Of a DNA stretch of 64,000 bases, positions 11,771 through 23,465 are shown piece after piece. Position 1 is the first letter of the stretch. Each line of letters starts with the position of its first letter. This DNA comes from Saccharum officinarum (lineage: Eukaryota; Streptophyta; Magnoliopsida; Poales; Poaceae), in NCBI GenBank assembly GCA_020631735.1, contig CM036159.1, positions 97,022,701 through 97,086,700 on the forward strand, in the 5' to 3' direction. A program made the translations under genes and the position numbers. The notes beneath the pieces are model-generated. The model saw only the letters and a program-made list of their open reading frames with translations, searched no databases and was not told the origin of the DNA.

Positions 11771-12033
11771 CTCACGAACAGAAACGAGGGGGTGGTGGCT
11801 TTTTCACGGTGGCAGTTCACATAATTTGTTGAAGTAATAAGGGTAGTGGGTCGTGGGCCTGGGGAGGGAGCCAGGAGAAGCCACAATTTTTGGCTCCACC
11901 CTTCACCTTTCCTTTGTCTCAGCACTTTTTAGGGGCTCCATACCTGAAGCCGTTTTATTTTACCCCGTTTGGCAGAAAACGGCTCCAAACAGCTCCTGAA
12001 GCCGCTGGAGAAGCCCTGCCAAACGGGGCCTTA

Positions 12034-13381
12034 ATACTGTACATAATAATCTTACTTACTTGTGAGACGACGAGGCTTGTCCTGTCACAGTTCCTTCATC
12101 GCAGACTCCGTTCGTCGCATTTGTAGCCTTTAGTGGCATTTTTATAAATACAAACCCTACTAGGGGCATAAAAGAGAATCTTCTCTCCCACCTTCTCTAT
12201 AAAATGAGCAAAGGGGAGGGGGAGAGGCACCTTTGGCTGGATCACTAGTTCAACTCTCTCTCTCTGTCTCTTATCCTTCACGCTCTCTCTCTTGTTGGGC
12301 AAACCAACACTATTTTACATACACAATTGCACAGGAAAGCACACATAGCACCATGATTTCTAGGAACTAGGAAGAACACCACAATTTTGTATACCTTCTA
12401 TTACTGTTAGAGTTGATGCTAGCCCAGCCTTTGAGAGTTGATGCTTGGTCTATATAGGAACTTATTGTTTAAATAATTCTATAGGAACTTATGTCTGTTG
12501 GCTAAATATAGGTATTTATTATTGTTTTAAAAGAGTTATAGAGTGATATAACATTTGTGTTTTGTGTAGTATGTGATTTAGTCTTGCCGTATTAGCTTAT
12601 TCCTTCCCAATTCTTACTCCACTAAAATGTTTGGTGCCTCACTCATGAACTCTTGTGAGCCAGGGATTAAATTACAAGCATCAAAGGCTGCTAAACAATC
12701 AGCCACCATATTACAACTTCTAGAACATATAGAAAATAATTGGTTTTACTTTCTAGTACAACAATTATTATAATTAGTGTGAGAACTAAAAATAGTAAAA
12801 CAAAATTGCTTTCCAAAAACAATTGTCACAGTTTATTAGCTTTTAACAAGTTTTAAAAGGTATCTAGAGCGATGTAATGTTTGTGTGTTGTGTAGTATGT
12901 GATGTCTTGCTGTATTTGCTTATTCCTTTCCAATTCTTGAAGTTCTTTCCTTATGCCATTACTTAGGTGATGCCAGGGCTCCTTGATAGGCTGTCGATCT
13001 TTGTCATGGTGTGGGCTACCGGCTGTGGGCGTTCATTGGACAGTGGGCTGCTAGGCTGTGTGCCTTTATCCGAGAGTGGGTTGCCAAGGTGTTGACACCT
13101 CTAATGCCACCTAAGCTAGGTTGTCATCCCCAACATGACACCAAAGGTGCTGGTACTAAAATATGCAAATGCTCCTCTGAAATAAATATGAAATCCGCAA
13201 GCGCATAGATAATACTGATGTAGCATTTTAACCAGGAGTAATCCAGGTATCGTTATTTATATTTTTACCACTGGGAAGGGATACTAAGGATAATGGGCAA
13301 TGAGCATCACTGCATATACTAATGGAGAGCATAACCATGTCTTTATCTCTCTTCTCATACAGGGTAAGTGTCACAAGATAG

Positions 13382-13383
<2 letters not shown>
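12034..13383. other. AT-rich intergenic stretch, no gene seen
   Basis: No supported coding region. Two diverged direct copies of a segment of about 80 bp (near 12531-12615 and 12860-12942, both containing GTGTAGTATGTGAT) point to an old local duplication. A related segment with TTATGTCTGTTGGCTA recurs near 12484 and 15270, flanking the LTR-like block. Confidence 0.5.

Positions 13384-13473
<90 letters not shown>
13384..13473. repeat. (TA)n microsatellite
   Basis: About 90 bp of uninterrupted TA dinucleotide, which also creates the artificial Tyr-Ile repeat ORFs on both strands. Confidence 0.98.
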
Positions 13474-13474
<1 letters not shown>

Positions 13475-13638
13475 GATATATATAGTAATACGACAATGTC
13501 ACTATATATATGATAGTTGAATACTATAACACATGAGATATTTACCATAATATAGTATATTATAGTAAGGAGTTACTATAATATCGTAAATAACATAGCA
13601 ATATCGTACTCACTACAGAATATTATAGCCACTATAAT

Positions 13639-13639
<1 letters not shown>

Positions 13640-13672
<33 letters not shown>
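13640..13672. repeat. second (AT)n microsatellite
   Basis: About 33 bp of AT dinucleotide in the same AT-rich block. Confidence 0.95.
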
Positions 13673-13673
<1 letters not shown>

Positions 13674-13676
<3 letters not shown>

Positions 13677-14863
13677 AAGGATAACTGGTAAGCACATAGC
13701 CATATAATGATAAACATCTCAATAGACTACTCTAGATATATAGCACTAGCATGGATTAGGACGAACTATAAGGATAAATCCTAAGTTATTCTAACTATAA
13801 AGTTAAAGCATACGATGATTAGTGCAATTACACTTGACAATCATGGCAAGAAAAGGTTATATCTACGCATAGTGATATTACTAAGAAAGATATAGAACAT
13901 AGCCATAACTTCCCTGTAATAGTTGTGCTCTGCCTGCCCTATACTCGGGAGGTGGACTACAGAGGACTCAACAGGACTGTCACTCCCGCGATCTACCACA
14001 CGATCCGAATATAGGGTACAATCGCAGGTAAATACGGTATATGCACCACACCTACATAATGTTTACCACTTACCCATAATATCAATGAGCAAGCGCTATA
14101 CGATCCTATACTTGAATATAAGTCTGATCAAACTATGCCAAGCATATAATCAAAGTAGACTAAGAACAATATAATTGAGAACATAATCAAATAGAGCAAA
14201 GTCATATCCAATATGATAGAATAGACTAAAGTCATATTCATACAAATGATGAACTAGATGAATAATATAAGAACAAATACAAAAGTAGGAGAGAATTACC
14301 AAGTATTCTCCGATAGATCCGAAAATCAAGCAATGCTTGGCTCCTTCTAGTTCTAATCCTATGTAGCTATGCTAAACTAGAGATCTAATTGAGATGGTGG
14401 CTCTAGGGCTTCTCTGAATGAGATAAATAATGAATTGAATTCTAGTTAGGGTTTCTCCTGGGGCCAGGGGCCTTGCTTATATAGCCCTCTAGGAAGCACC
14501 ATAACCCTTGGATCAAACCGACCTTGATGAACGATTATTATTGATCCTCAAAGGCGGTGGAGGCATGATCCACGAGGTGGCACCTAATTGGCCAAGCCAC
14601 TGGGGCGGGCGCCCCACTTCCGGACCCGTTTCGTCTCCCGTTTGTTTCTAGAGTCTTCTTGTATCTTCCACATTCCAGAAAAGTTATGTGTAGCCCATTT
14701 GTCTCTATGTAAACCTGACATGTGGGTCTCCTTTAGTTATTTCCTGATAACCCCTACAGAAACAAATATTCACCAAAACTCGTGGAATTCTGTCAATGTA
14801 ACCCCTATATCTAGATAGTATTTTATATTTAGATTATTTCTCATGCTATGTTGATGGTTAAAA
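13674..14863 (-). repeat. LTR-like promoter block, minus strand
   Basis: Read on the minus strand, this block has a TATA box GGGCTATATAAGC (about 14474-14486) followed by GAAACCCTAAC and long non-coding sequence, the usual layout of a plant LTR. No matching second LTR, primer site or internal domain was found and the borders are unclear. It may be a solo or degraded LTR. Confidence 0.4.
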
Positions 14864-15112
14864 ATGATACTTATCTACCGTCAACACAAGGTCACTGATG
14901 GACTGGTCCTTGCGCAAATAGTCATGGCAATTGCTCTGATGTTCTACCACTTTGAGTCTAGTTTTTGCTGGGGAAGGGTGAGTGAACCATCAGTGCTCGA
15001 AGTGCTGACCTTGTTCTTTCCTATGTTCATTTTCCCTATTAGCATTGCCTTGGCTGTTGTGGTCGTGACGTATTATGCGTACAAGGGCTGGTCAATCATG
15101 ATGGAGCCTTAG
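14864..15112 (+). CDS. small hypothetical membrane ORF
   Basis: An 82-codon ORF encodes a hydrophobic protein with two predicted membrane segments, one about residues 15-29 and one about 45-72. I do not recognise a family. It lies in repeat-rich DNA between an LTR-like block and a WD40 pseudogene, with no evident promoter. It may be a chance ORF or an exon of a captured gene. Confidence 0.25.
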   Translation: MILIYRQHKVTDGLVLAQIVMAIALMFYHFESSFCWGRVSEPSVLEVLTLFFPMFIFPISIALAVVVVTYYAYKGWSIMMEP

Positions 15113-15344
15113 GGATGTAGCGTTCTTTTTGGGTTAGCTATCTTAAACTTGTGTTTGGTGCAAAGTGAGATGTTTATGGCAATTTCTATGGAAACTTATG
15201 TCAATTGGTTATTTGTGGAAAGTGAGATATTTATGTTAATTCCTATAGGATTGAGCTGAGATATTTGTGCTAAATTCTTATGTCTGTTGGCTACTTTGGA
15301 AAGTGAGATCTTTGTTGCAATTCCATAGGATTCTCAATCCTATT

Positions 15345-16322
15345 ATTTCCCAATTTTTTGAAAGATATTATTTCCTATTTTTCCTGTGAACCAAGTGTAT
15401 CTTAACCTGCGTTGATCTCCTGCTTCCAATGGGTTGGATGGTTTACTTGAAGCTATCAAAAGTTCAAATGATTTATGCAGGTTTAGTTCTGCTGGCCAGG
15501 TAAAAGATAGATCTAGTTTAGGTTCACTACTGCCACTGGTTAAACGAACAATAGTAACATTTTCCCATGCATATCCAAGAGCAATTATGTCCTCCCTATT
15601 CAAAGAAAGGTTTGAGTATGTTGTCATGACATCCATGCAGATAATTGGTGCTTTCTCAGTGACCTGAATAATCTCAGTCCATCTTACATCCTCTATGTCA
15701 GAAAGTTCAGCATGGTGTAGATATCCATTATTTGTGGCAACATACAGAACATTTTCTTCTGCAAAGTGTAGACAATGAACATACTTGCTTTTGCTGTGAT
15801 GAACCAATGAATAAACAATTTTACTGTCACAAGATGAGAGATAGAGGTACCATGTAATTTGTGAAACCATAAAGAAGTACATCATACCTATCCAGGGGAC
15901 CATACTGCCCCAAAATAGGAGAGGATACAACAAAGATCTCAGAATCATAGTTCAAACCATCGGGGACCCTTTTATCTTCCACTATGTCATGAAAAATGGA
16001 GTTGCATAGATGGTGCACTTTGATTGCTGAATCAAACCCAGTAGTGACCACAAGCAGTGAGTTTGGGTCAAATAAACATCGTCGTATTCCTTGTCCACTG
16101 TACATTAGACTAACACAATGAATTATTTTCGCCTTAGATTCTAGATAGTTAAACACCAGCTTGCCAATTTTGCACAAGTTACAATCTAACAGCTACATAT
16201 TTCCAACTTACATGTGTTCTTTGAACATCTTGATTAGCTTTCCATCCATTCTCCAAATGCAACATTCATAACCATCTAAAAGCGAAGTACAGTTGCAAGC
16301 TATTGTGGACTCCTTCATAGGC
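15345..16322 (-). pseudogene. WDR6-like WD40 repeat gene fragment
   Basis: Minus-strand exons match the middle of a plant WD40 protein resembling WDR6, a WD-repeat scaffold linked to tRNA modification in yeast and animals. Exons: about 16213-16322 (ending MDGKLIKMFKEHM), 15888-16099 (GQGIRRCLFDPNS, GFDSAIKVHHL) and about 15490-15829 (VHCLHFAEENVLYVATNNGY to LDLSFTWPAE). Splice sites are partly preserved, but the downstream part diverges after 15490 and a gypsy LTR begins directly beyond the upstream exon at 16324. With no start and no C-terminal repeats it cannot make a complete protein. The family call rests on recognised motifs; an alignment would settle which ortholog it came from. Confidence 0.65.
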
Positions 16323-16323
16323 C

Positions 16324-17266
16324 TGCAGTATAGGCGCAGGGTTAGGCGGGCCACGGCCAGCCGTGGCTAAGGCACCGCTAGTTATTTAGAAAGAGAATAA
16401 TTAGGGAGGATTTTTAGGATCTAAACTCTTGTTTGTTAAAAAGTGCACCTGGACTATAAAGAAGGCACTTAAGGAATGTAATTAGTTTCATCGAAGAAGA
16501 ATAGAACCTCCCAAGTAGGTGGGATTCCTCTTCGATGGTAGCTACGCGCGGTTCAGCCGCTGGCACCAGTGATCTCGCCACTACACCATTGCCTCGCTAC
16601 CCTCTTTGTTCCAATTCCTAGTCTCAGCTACTCCTTCGATCTCCCTTATGATCTCCTAGACGCCCACGCCATATCAATTTGGTACCGGAGACCACCACTA
16701 GTGCATCGATAACCATGTCTGGCACTCCTTTTGATCCTACGGCCCTGGAGGTGAAGCTGGATCGCATCTTCGGCCAACTCACCACCATCACCAACCACCT
16801 CAACTCCCATGATTCTAGACTTGCACGCGTGGAGACGGGCAAGCCCGATTCCGGCAAGGGCGGCGAGGACGCACTTGGTGGCGAGGATGTCCACCACGAC
16901 AACAAGGGCACCCACCGTGAAGACTGTGAAGACTTCAATGAGCACAGCTCTGATTGGGATCATGCCTAGGCATGGAATTCCACGACCACGCCCTACATGA
17001 TCATGAGCGCTACCTCGACTTGCACGATTGCTTTGATCATCATGACTAGGGATGCTATGGTTGCGATTACTATGGCAGGCTATGACTTCAGCTATGACTA
17101 TGACTGCGGTAGCCGCGTGTTTGACCACGGTGGGTGCTACCATGATGACTTCAGCCACAACAAACCTCACCAGCCGCTGAAAATTCTATTCCCTAGCTTC
17201 AATGGGGAGTCAGATCCGCTCACGTGGCTCAACAAGTGCGACAATTATTTCTGCGAGCATTGCGTG
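16324..17266 (+). mobile_element. Ty3/gypsy retrotransposon, 5' end only
   Basis: An LTR-like segment at 16324-16676 starts TG and ends in CA. A tRNA-Met-like primer site (TGGTACCGGAGACC) follows at about 16680, then a gag start at 16715. It ends abruptly at 17266, where a SIRE-like LTR begins. Only the left end of the element survives. Confidence 0.65.
16715..17266 (+). pseudogene. gypsy gag fragment
   Basis: The reading frame starts MSGTPFDPTALEVKLDRIF with a coiled-coil-like N-terminal segment, typical of grass gypsy gag. After a frameshift and stops near 16965-17160, the characteristic motif FPSFNGESDPLTWLNKCDNY appears at about 17190-17250. The rest is cut off by the incoming copia LTR. 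Confidence 0.7.
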
Positions 17267-18498
17267 TGTAAGAGCAATCAAGCCCTAAGTGGGTTTTGGT
17301 GATGTTGATAACATAATTAAAGGACTAATTGCTTTTCTAAGTGTTTGATAGCTTATCATTAGTCATGGGTGCAAAGAAACAAAGGAGGAGACCCCCAATT
17401 CAAAAGGATGGCTTGCAAAGGCTCAAAGAGCTAGTTTAATTCATTTTATATTTTAAAATTGAGTTATAGGACAAGTCGTACTATCAAGGGGATACTAATA
17501 GGGTGTTGGATGGAACCAAGTGCTCAAAACTCCATACTCAACTCAAATTATCCTAGCCATAAAAGCCAGCCAAGCTAAATCCTTATATGTGCTGGCCTGC
17601 GTGGAACCTTCACGTATTTACGATGAGGCTCCAGGGTTTGTCTGACCAGACTGTTCTGTGGGTGCTCGGGGAGGGTATTTATACCTCACCCCTTCATCCT
17701 CAACGGTTATCTTCTTCCTCATTCACTCAGACCCAACCTGAAGCTCTCTCTCTCCAAGCTTGGTGCTCACAACTCCATTGCTCAAATCTTGGTGATTCCT
17801 TGAGGGATTTGGCACAAGAGAGTGTGAGAAAGCTCGAGAAGATCCTTCTCCTCTGTTCTTGTGCACTTAGTGAAGCCCTAGCCACTTGGTATGTTTGTTA
17901 CTCTTAGAGCTTGGCTCCTAGACGGCTAGCGGTCCCCCGGGAGCTCCCAATCCTTTGTGGCTGAGCACCGAGATGTTTGTATTATCATTTGTGACTTAGT
18001 GGAACCCTCTAACCTATTGCCTTGGTGATAGGTTAGAGAAGTGGAGCGAGTTGAAAGAGACTCCATATCCTTTGTGGCTAACCTCAACAACGTGGACGTA
18101 GACAAGCCTTTGTGGCGAGTTGAACCACGGGATAAATCCTCGTGTCTCTTGTGATTGTGGTTGTTGTTGCTATTACTTGATTTGAATTGATTTTTAAGGT
18201 TTCATCCTGATCTACGATTTCTCCAACAACTAGGCACAACCACTAGTTTGGATAAGTCAACATACGCCCCAGGAAGGACAGTATCACATTTGATCTAATT
18301 TTCATTCTTTATATTCTGTTATAGATCGATTTTACTCCCTGATCCCCGGAGGCTCTGCGCTTTGACCCGGAAGCTCTGCGTTTCAGAACCTCCACATAAT
18401 TTCCTAGAGGTTCCATGTTCTGACATATTGCTTGAAGTTTGTTAAATTTTAGAAAAAGGCCTATTCACCCCCTCTATGCCACTTGCTAGATCCTTCTA
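17267..18498 (+). repeat. 5' LTR of the SIRE-like element
   Basis: About 1.23 kb, starting TGTAAGAGCAATCAAGCCC and ending near GATCCTTCTA just before the primer site. The canonical terminal CA is altered. The length fits SIRE-type LTRs. Confidence 0.7.
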
Positions 18499-18548
18499 AT
18501 TGGTATCAAAGCAGGTTTCCTCAAGATAGCACTTAACCGTGCGAGGAA

Positions 18549-20583
18549 ATGGCAAGTCCTAGAGATAGAACACAAGAGGAAGATTGAGAGGAACGCTATG
18601 AAGATGTTCCAAGTGGAGAAGAACCTGAAGCTCCCAAGGAAGATCACGCAACAACGCTTGAGCGACTTCCAAAGCTTAAGATTAGTGTGAAGGGTCCTCC
18701 AAGGGTGACAAGCAAAGGGAAAAGAACAAGGACAAGGAGAAGAAGAAAAACAAAGGAGGAAGGAAGGTGCAATCAAGTCAACAACCAAGTAGCGAGTCGG
18801 AGAATGGAGATGATGATGAGTACTATGCTCAAAGGCTACCAAGAAGAACACTAAAGTCCAACACCAAGAGATCATATTCGAGTGTATCCTTTAATTATGA
18901 TTCCATAAATATGCCTATTAACACTCACATCAACATACCCGCGGGCAAAGTTGGTTCCACTTGGCAAAGTTGGTTCCATCAAATGGAGGCAACTTACCCA
19001 CGGGTATGTTTATGTGAGTGTTAATAGGCATATTTATGGAATCATAATTAAAGGATACACTCGAATATGATCTCTTGGTGTTGGACTTGAGTGTTCTTCT
19101 TGGTAGCCTTTGAGCATAGTACTCATCATCATCATCTCCATTCTCTGACTCGCTACTTGGTTGTGGACTTGATTGCACCTTCCTTCCTCCTTTATTTTTC
19201 TTCTCCTCCTTGTCCTTGTTCTTTTCCCTTTGCTTGTCACCCTTGGAGGACCCTTGGAAGCATATGATGAAGGCTTATCTTATTGGTCTCCATCCGGAGA
19301 TGTGGAATATTGTGTGTGTAGGTTTTGAAGATTCGGTTGATCTCGAAAACCCAACACCAAGAGATATGCGCAACATACACTACAATGCTCAAGCCACAAG
19401 TGTTCTCTTAAGTGCATTGAGTCCGAAGGAGTAACAAAGTGATTAGCTTAGAAATAGCCAAAGAGATTGGGACACCCTTCACATTGCACTGAAGGGGTTA
19501 GTAAAGTGAGAAAGTCCAAGATAGACCTATTGATGGCTCAACTCAATAGGTTTGTTATCAAAGATGAAGAAGGTCCTCAAGAGATGTTTGATAGATTGAT
19601 GGTGTTAGTTGGTAAGATTAGAGGCTTGGGTGGAGATGACTTGGATGATCATCATGTTGTGAAAGTGATGTTGGAAGCATTTGCACCAAGAAATCCAACC
19701 CTTGTGACATTGATTAGAGAGAAGAAGAGGTTTGAAGAATTCGCCCCAAGTGATGTTCTTGGTAGAATACTCACGCATGAGCTTATGGAGATGGAGATAC
19801 AACAAAGAAGGAAGTTTGGAGATGTAGAAGCCAAGATGGAGAACTTGAAGGTCAAAGATGTAGCTCTCAAGGAAAACAAATCAAACAAGACCTCCACCTC
19901 AAGCAAGCCGCCAAGATCAAGACCAAGTAAAGTTGAGATAGATTCTTCATCAAGTGACTCTAGTGATAATGAGGATGATGAAGCTTCTTCTAGTGAGATT
20001 GGTGATGTTGCTTTGTTCATGAGGAAGTACAAGAAGGGGTTGAAGAGAGAAGGGTACAAGTTTGTGAAGAGGAAGTTTCCCAACAAGCAAAAGAGGAAGT
20101 GCTACAATTGTGGAAGCATGGAGCACTTCATTGCCGATTGTCCTTATGAGAACAAAGAGGACAAGAAAAACAAGAAGAAGCACTACAAGAAGGAAGACAA
20201 GACCCAACAAGAAGAACTATTAGGGTCAAGCTCACATTGGTCATGAATGAGATTCGAATGATGATAGCTCAAGTGAAGAAGAAGCAAAGAAAGTTGCAAC
20301 CATTGCTATCAAGAAGCATTCTTCATCACCAAAACTCTTCACCAACTTGACCGATGATGAGGAGAGCTCTACACTCTTTTCTCTCGTGGGCAAAGGAGAG
20401 AAGGTAAAACCAAAATCTAAGGCTAAATCCTCTCCTCCACCTAATGATGAATCTAACATAGACTCTAGTGATGAATCTAGTGATGAAGAAGTAAACAACT
20501 TGTTTAGTAAAATGGATAAAAAATCTAGTAAATTTAAAACCAAATGCCCATGTTACCTTACACTGAATCAAATAAATAATTAA
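18549..20583 (+). pseudogene. SIRE-like gag with internal inversion
   Basis: Gag begins at ATG 18549 (MASPRDRTQEED) and has a stop soon after. The central part is disturbed by the inverted repeat at 18690-19255. The capsid-like core resumes at about 19263 (MKAYLIGLHPEMWN) and continues from 19467 (KIDLLMAQLNRFVI, EGPQEMFDRLM), ending with a CCHC zinc knuckle CYNCGSMEHFIADC near 20100-20141. A stop lies at 20244 and a further acidic segment runs to 20583. The capsid protein would package element RNA; this copy cannot. Confidence 0.75.
18690..19255. repeat. large inverted repeat (about 250-bp arms) in gag
   Basis: The left arm, about 18690-18945, is the reverse complement of the right arm, about 18996-19255. 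By eye the arms differ at only a handful of bases plus one 3-nt GAT indel. The spacer is about 50 bp. The minus-strand reading of the right arm extends further (GKLPPFDGTNFAKWNQ), showing that the right arm plus spacer is an antisense copy of the same gag region. A transcript through this region would fold into a long near-perfect hairpin. Confidence 0.92.
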
Positions 20584-22712
20584 CAGTGGCAAAAAAGTAT
20601 TGATGATTCTAGGTTCTTATGGTTAATCACACAACCTTATTTGCATATATGTGTGCGTTCAAATTACTCTGCTTCCAAAGTTTCGCATTTAGCAGTTGCA
20701 TTCCTAACTTTTGCTCCATACTACCATTTTGCTATCTGTAGTGTCTAATCTTGCTTATATATATATATATATAGAAATTTGGATCCAGTTCATAAGTAAC
20801 CCATAGTTAACAATTCAACCACACAGATTGGGTTACTCTTTTGGTGTTGTGTTTGTGTTCTTCCAGCTTGGTCCTGTTCCCCTATTTTTCCCATTGAATT
20901 GATCGGTCACAAACTCTGATACTTGAATTGTGTTCCCTTATGCAGTTTCCTAATATTCGTTTGCAGCCTATGGTTCCTCCAAAGTCTGCAAAAAAAAATA
21001 AAATTAGTGTGCAAATTTTGCTATCTAGAGACCACCCATTTCCTGCTTCTAATCCCTCAAGCAGTTTTATGAAATGAAACAAGGGAGTCTACATACAGCC
21101 ACCGGTAAATAATACTCATTTGCTTCAAACACAAATTTACATTAAAATCATAAATGTTCATGCATGTATTTTTTGATCACTAGATCCTGTAAAATTATTG
21201 TGTGCTAAGGTTCAGAACCTGCAAACTCAATGGCTTTAATCCTTGATGTCGTGCTAATTGGATGTGCTTCTTTGGAACGCTGTAATAACTTAATTTTAAC
21301 CTTTTCTTGCTACGTCAGGTTGTTCATAGGGTGTCTTGATGGTGTTTTTCTGTGTTCTCCTTACTACAACTGCTCCTTAATGAAATATTTGTAACCCACA
21401 AAAAGCTGCCAGCTTGAAATCGATAGGCGGGAAACACCGGGTTTAGTCAATTGTAATTAGAAGCTTTCACAATCTTTTTGCATCTTAGGTCATGTTCATC
21501 CGGCTTATAATCCGTACTTTTCAACTTGTTTTTCAGTCGGAACAGTGTTTTTCTCTCACAACAGATCAGCCAACATTGTTTTTCAGCCAGCTTATTAGCA
21601 CAGCCGAACGGGGCCGCACAACGTGCGGGGGACTGGCTAGTATATTGTAGTACCTGGGTTCTAGAACCTGTTCACTTGGGCTGGCGTTGGTTGTGTCGCC
21701 GGCTGTATTATGGGTCTCGCCGATTAGTTCTACTTCGACCGCGATCACTCTAGCACGCAAGATATAAAGTATTAATAGTAGACAATATGTTGCATTCACC
21801 TTGGCCTTCTCAGATTCTCGACAGGTGATTGAAAATATGGAAACCCAATAAACAATGCGCCTGCGATGGCAGCCAATGAATGACTGGATTTTGGTACACA
21901 AAGTATTAGTTGCTAATATACTGAATTCACCTTGGACTTCGATTATCGACAGGTGATTGAAAGTATGGAAACTCAAGACACAATGTGCCTGCGTTGGCAG
22001 CAAATGAATAAATAAAAAAAATACAAAAAATAGTAGTATTATATGTATTGCTGTCAACTAAGGATAAATACACTAATGCATAATATCAAACAACACACGC
22101 GCCCAATACGAACAAGACAAAAAATACCAACATACAAATGCACCGTCATATCAACATTAGTACATTATAGCAACTTGAGGATAATAGGAATTTGCCAATG
22201 CATTCTACAACAATCAGTCAGATAATGCTATATACTTCTCAGGACCCCACTTTATTAGACACACAAAAATATGGCATGCCACAAATAATTTACTATATAT
22301 TGCCATATAATAACAGGCATCAAGTACAATGTCCTGAACAATGTGTACATATCACCAACACGCTACTCTATTATATAATGGATGCATCATCCCTGTCTGA
22401 GCACGGATAAAATAGCTCAAAAGTACAAGTCACTAGGAAAAACATGGTGTGCGCAACAGTCTACTTCCCTTGCGTCATCCAAAAAAATGTGGCCTATAGG
22501 GACTTTTGCCGTTCCCTGCTGACCAAGCTCTTAGTAACTTCCTTTTTTCTTTTTGGGAACAGCTCTTAATAACTTCCTAGGGAGTAGCTGTTGCACCATA
22601 CATGTGCCTTAAGGATGTCAAGCACCCTACCGGTGCTCCATGTTTGCACAAAAATGTTGATGACGGATATATTCCAACAAGATATATATGCAAGAGGAAA
22701 TACTACCATACT
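20584..22712. other. gene-poor stretch with a Helitron end and a MITE-like segment
   Basis: No complete gene is seen. It contains a Helitron 3' terminus at 21614-21640. Just before this, at about 21490-21610, is a segment with GTTTTTCAGCCAGCTTATTAGCACAGCCGAAC-type sequence, also found in related form at 36700-36825. The part at about 22200-22700 is AT-rich and would be the 3' flank of the minus-strand ARF-GEF fragment. Confidence 0.5.
21614..21640 (+). mobile_element. Helitron 3' terminus 1
   Basis: A GC hairpin CCGCAC-AAC-GTGCGG is followed by GGGACTGG and CTAG, then T. A short hairpin about ten bases before a CTRR end followed by T is diagnostic of Helitron 3' ends. The 5' TC end was not located, so the extent of the element is unknown. 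Confidence 0.7.
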
Positions 22713-23005
22713 TTAGGGCATGAGTGGAGTAAGCTGTTTGCTAAAGAGATCACCAAGGGCTCCACGAACATCCATCTGAAGCATAACCATAAATTAAAGC
22801 TATGGTGTTATCGCATGTTTTGTTGATGGTATCTAGAAACTAAACGACATCGGAGAAAGTAGTACTTGATCACAATAGATAAGTTTGTTAATTAATGGAT
22901 AGAACTCTTTCAGGTGCCTTTTGAAGATCTGAGCATCCATGATGCACATTCCTTTCAAAACCTGAAATGCAAATAAAATTTCATGTCAGAGAATAAACAG
23001 ATTAT

Positions 23006-23348
23006 GGCCTTGTTTAGTTCCTCTTCCAAAAATTTTCACCCCATCACATCGAATGTTTGGACACATGCACGGAGTATTAAATGTAGACGAAAAAATAACT
23101 AATTACATAGATTGCGATAAATTTGCTAAACGAATTTTTAAGCCTAATTAGTCCATGGTTTGATAATAAAGTGCTACTGTAACACATTGTGCTAATGACG
23201 GATTAATTAGGCTTAATAAATTCGTCTCGCGGTTTCCATGCGAGTTATGTAATTAGTTTTTTATTTGTATTTGAACACCCCTTCCGACATCCCATGAAAC
23301 ATCCGATGTGACACCTAAAATTTTTCACCTTAGGAATTAAACACCCCC
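23006..23348. mobile_element. Tourist-like MITE 2
   Basis: A 343-bp element starts GGCCTTGTTTAGTTCC and ends GGAATTAAACACCCCC, flanked by TAT on both sides. It contains two oppositely oriented copies of the AATTAG/GAGACGAA-type interior. It lies in an intron of the ARF-GEF fragment. Confidence 0.8.
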
Positions 23349-23465
23349 TATACTAAAAAATAGATGAGAATTTCAAGAACTACCATGACAATAACAAGTG
23401 CCCGTAAGTCTAATACGATGTATGTCTGCACTGGCAACCTCCCCAGTGCTAGGCTAGAGATCAGA

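Larger units (their letters stand above)
9453..12030. mobile_element. PIF/Harbinger-like DNA transposon, non-autonomous
   Basis: A 2578-bp element has perfect 14-bp terminal inverted repeats, GGCCCCGTTTGGCA and TGCCAAACGGGGCC, flanked by TTA on both sides (9450-9452 and 12031-12033). A 3-bp TWA target duplication is typical of PIF/Harbinger. Subterminal copies of GGAGCCGTTTT and CCCGTTTGGCA recur near both ends. No transposase domain is recognisable. A GC-rich coding-like core lies at about 10950-11770, and a Tourist-like MITE has inserted at 10154-10427. Confidence 0.75.
17267..20583 (+). mobile_element. SIRE/Maximus-like Ty1/copia element, truncated after gag
   Basis: The element has a long LTR, a tRNA-Met primer site TGGTATCAAAGCAGG at about 18501-18515 and a gag region. 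It breaks off near 20583 before any pol domain. It interrupts the gypsy gag at 17266. The long LTR, primer site and gag sequence fit the SIRE lineage (family knowledge). A large inverted repeat has formed in gag. Confidence 0.75.

Noticed and set aside
13228..13548. ORFs with long Tyr-Ile repeats on both strands
   Set aside because: Produced by the (TA)n microsatellite.
13384..13672. Possible CRISPR-like or regulatory array
   Set aside because: Simple dinucleotide repeats in a plant nuclear sequence; there are no spacers.
16350..16376. Possible Helitron end (CCACGGC...GCCGTGG then CTAGT)
   Set aside because: It has a hairpin and CTAGT, but it lies inside what appears to be a gypsy LTR and lacks the short, fixed spacing and the ACTGG tail of the two accepted ends.
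21566..22057. 163-residue minus-strand ORF
   Set aside because: It overlaps the Helitron terminus and a MITE-like segment and shows no family features.
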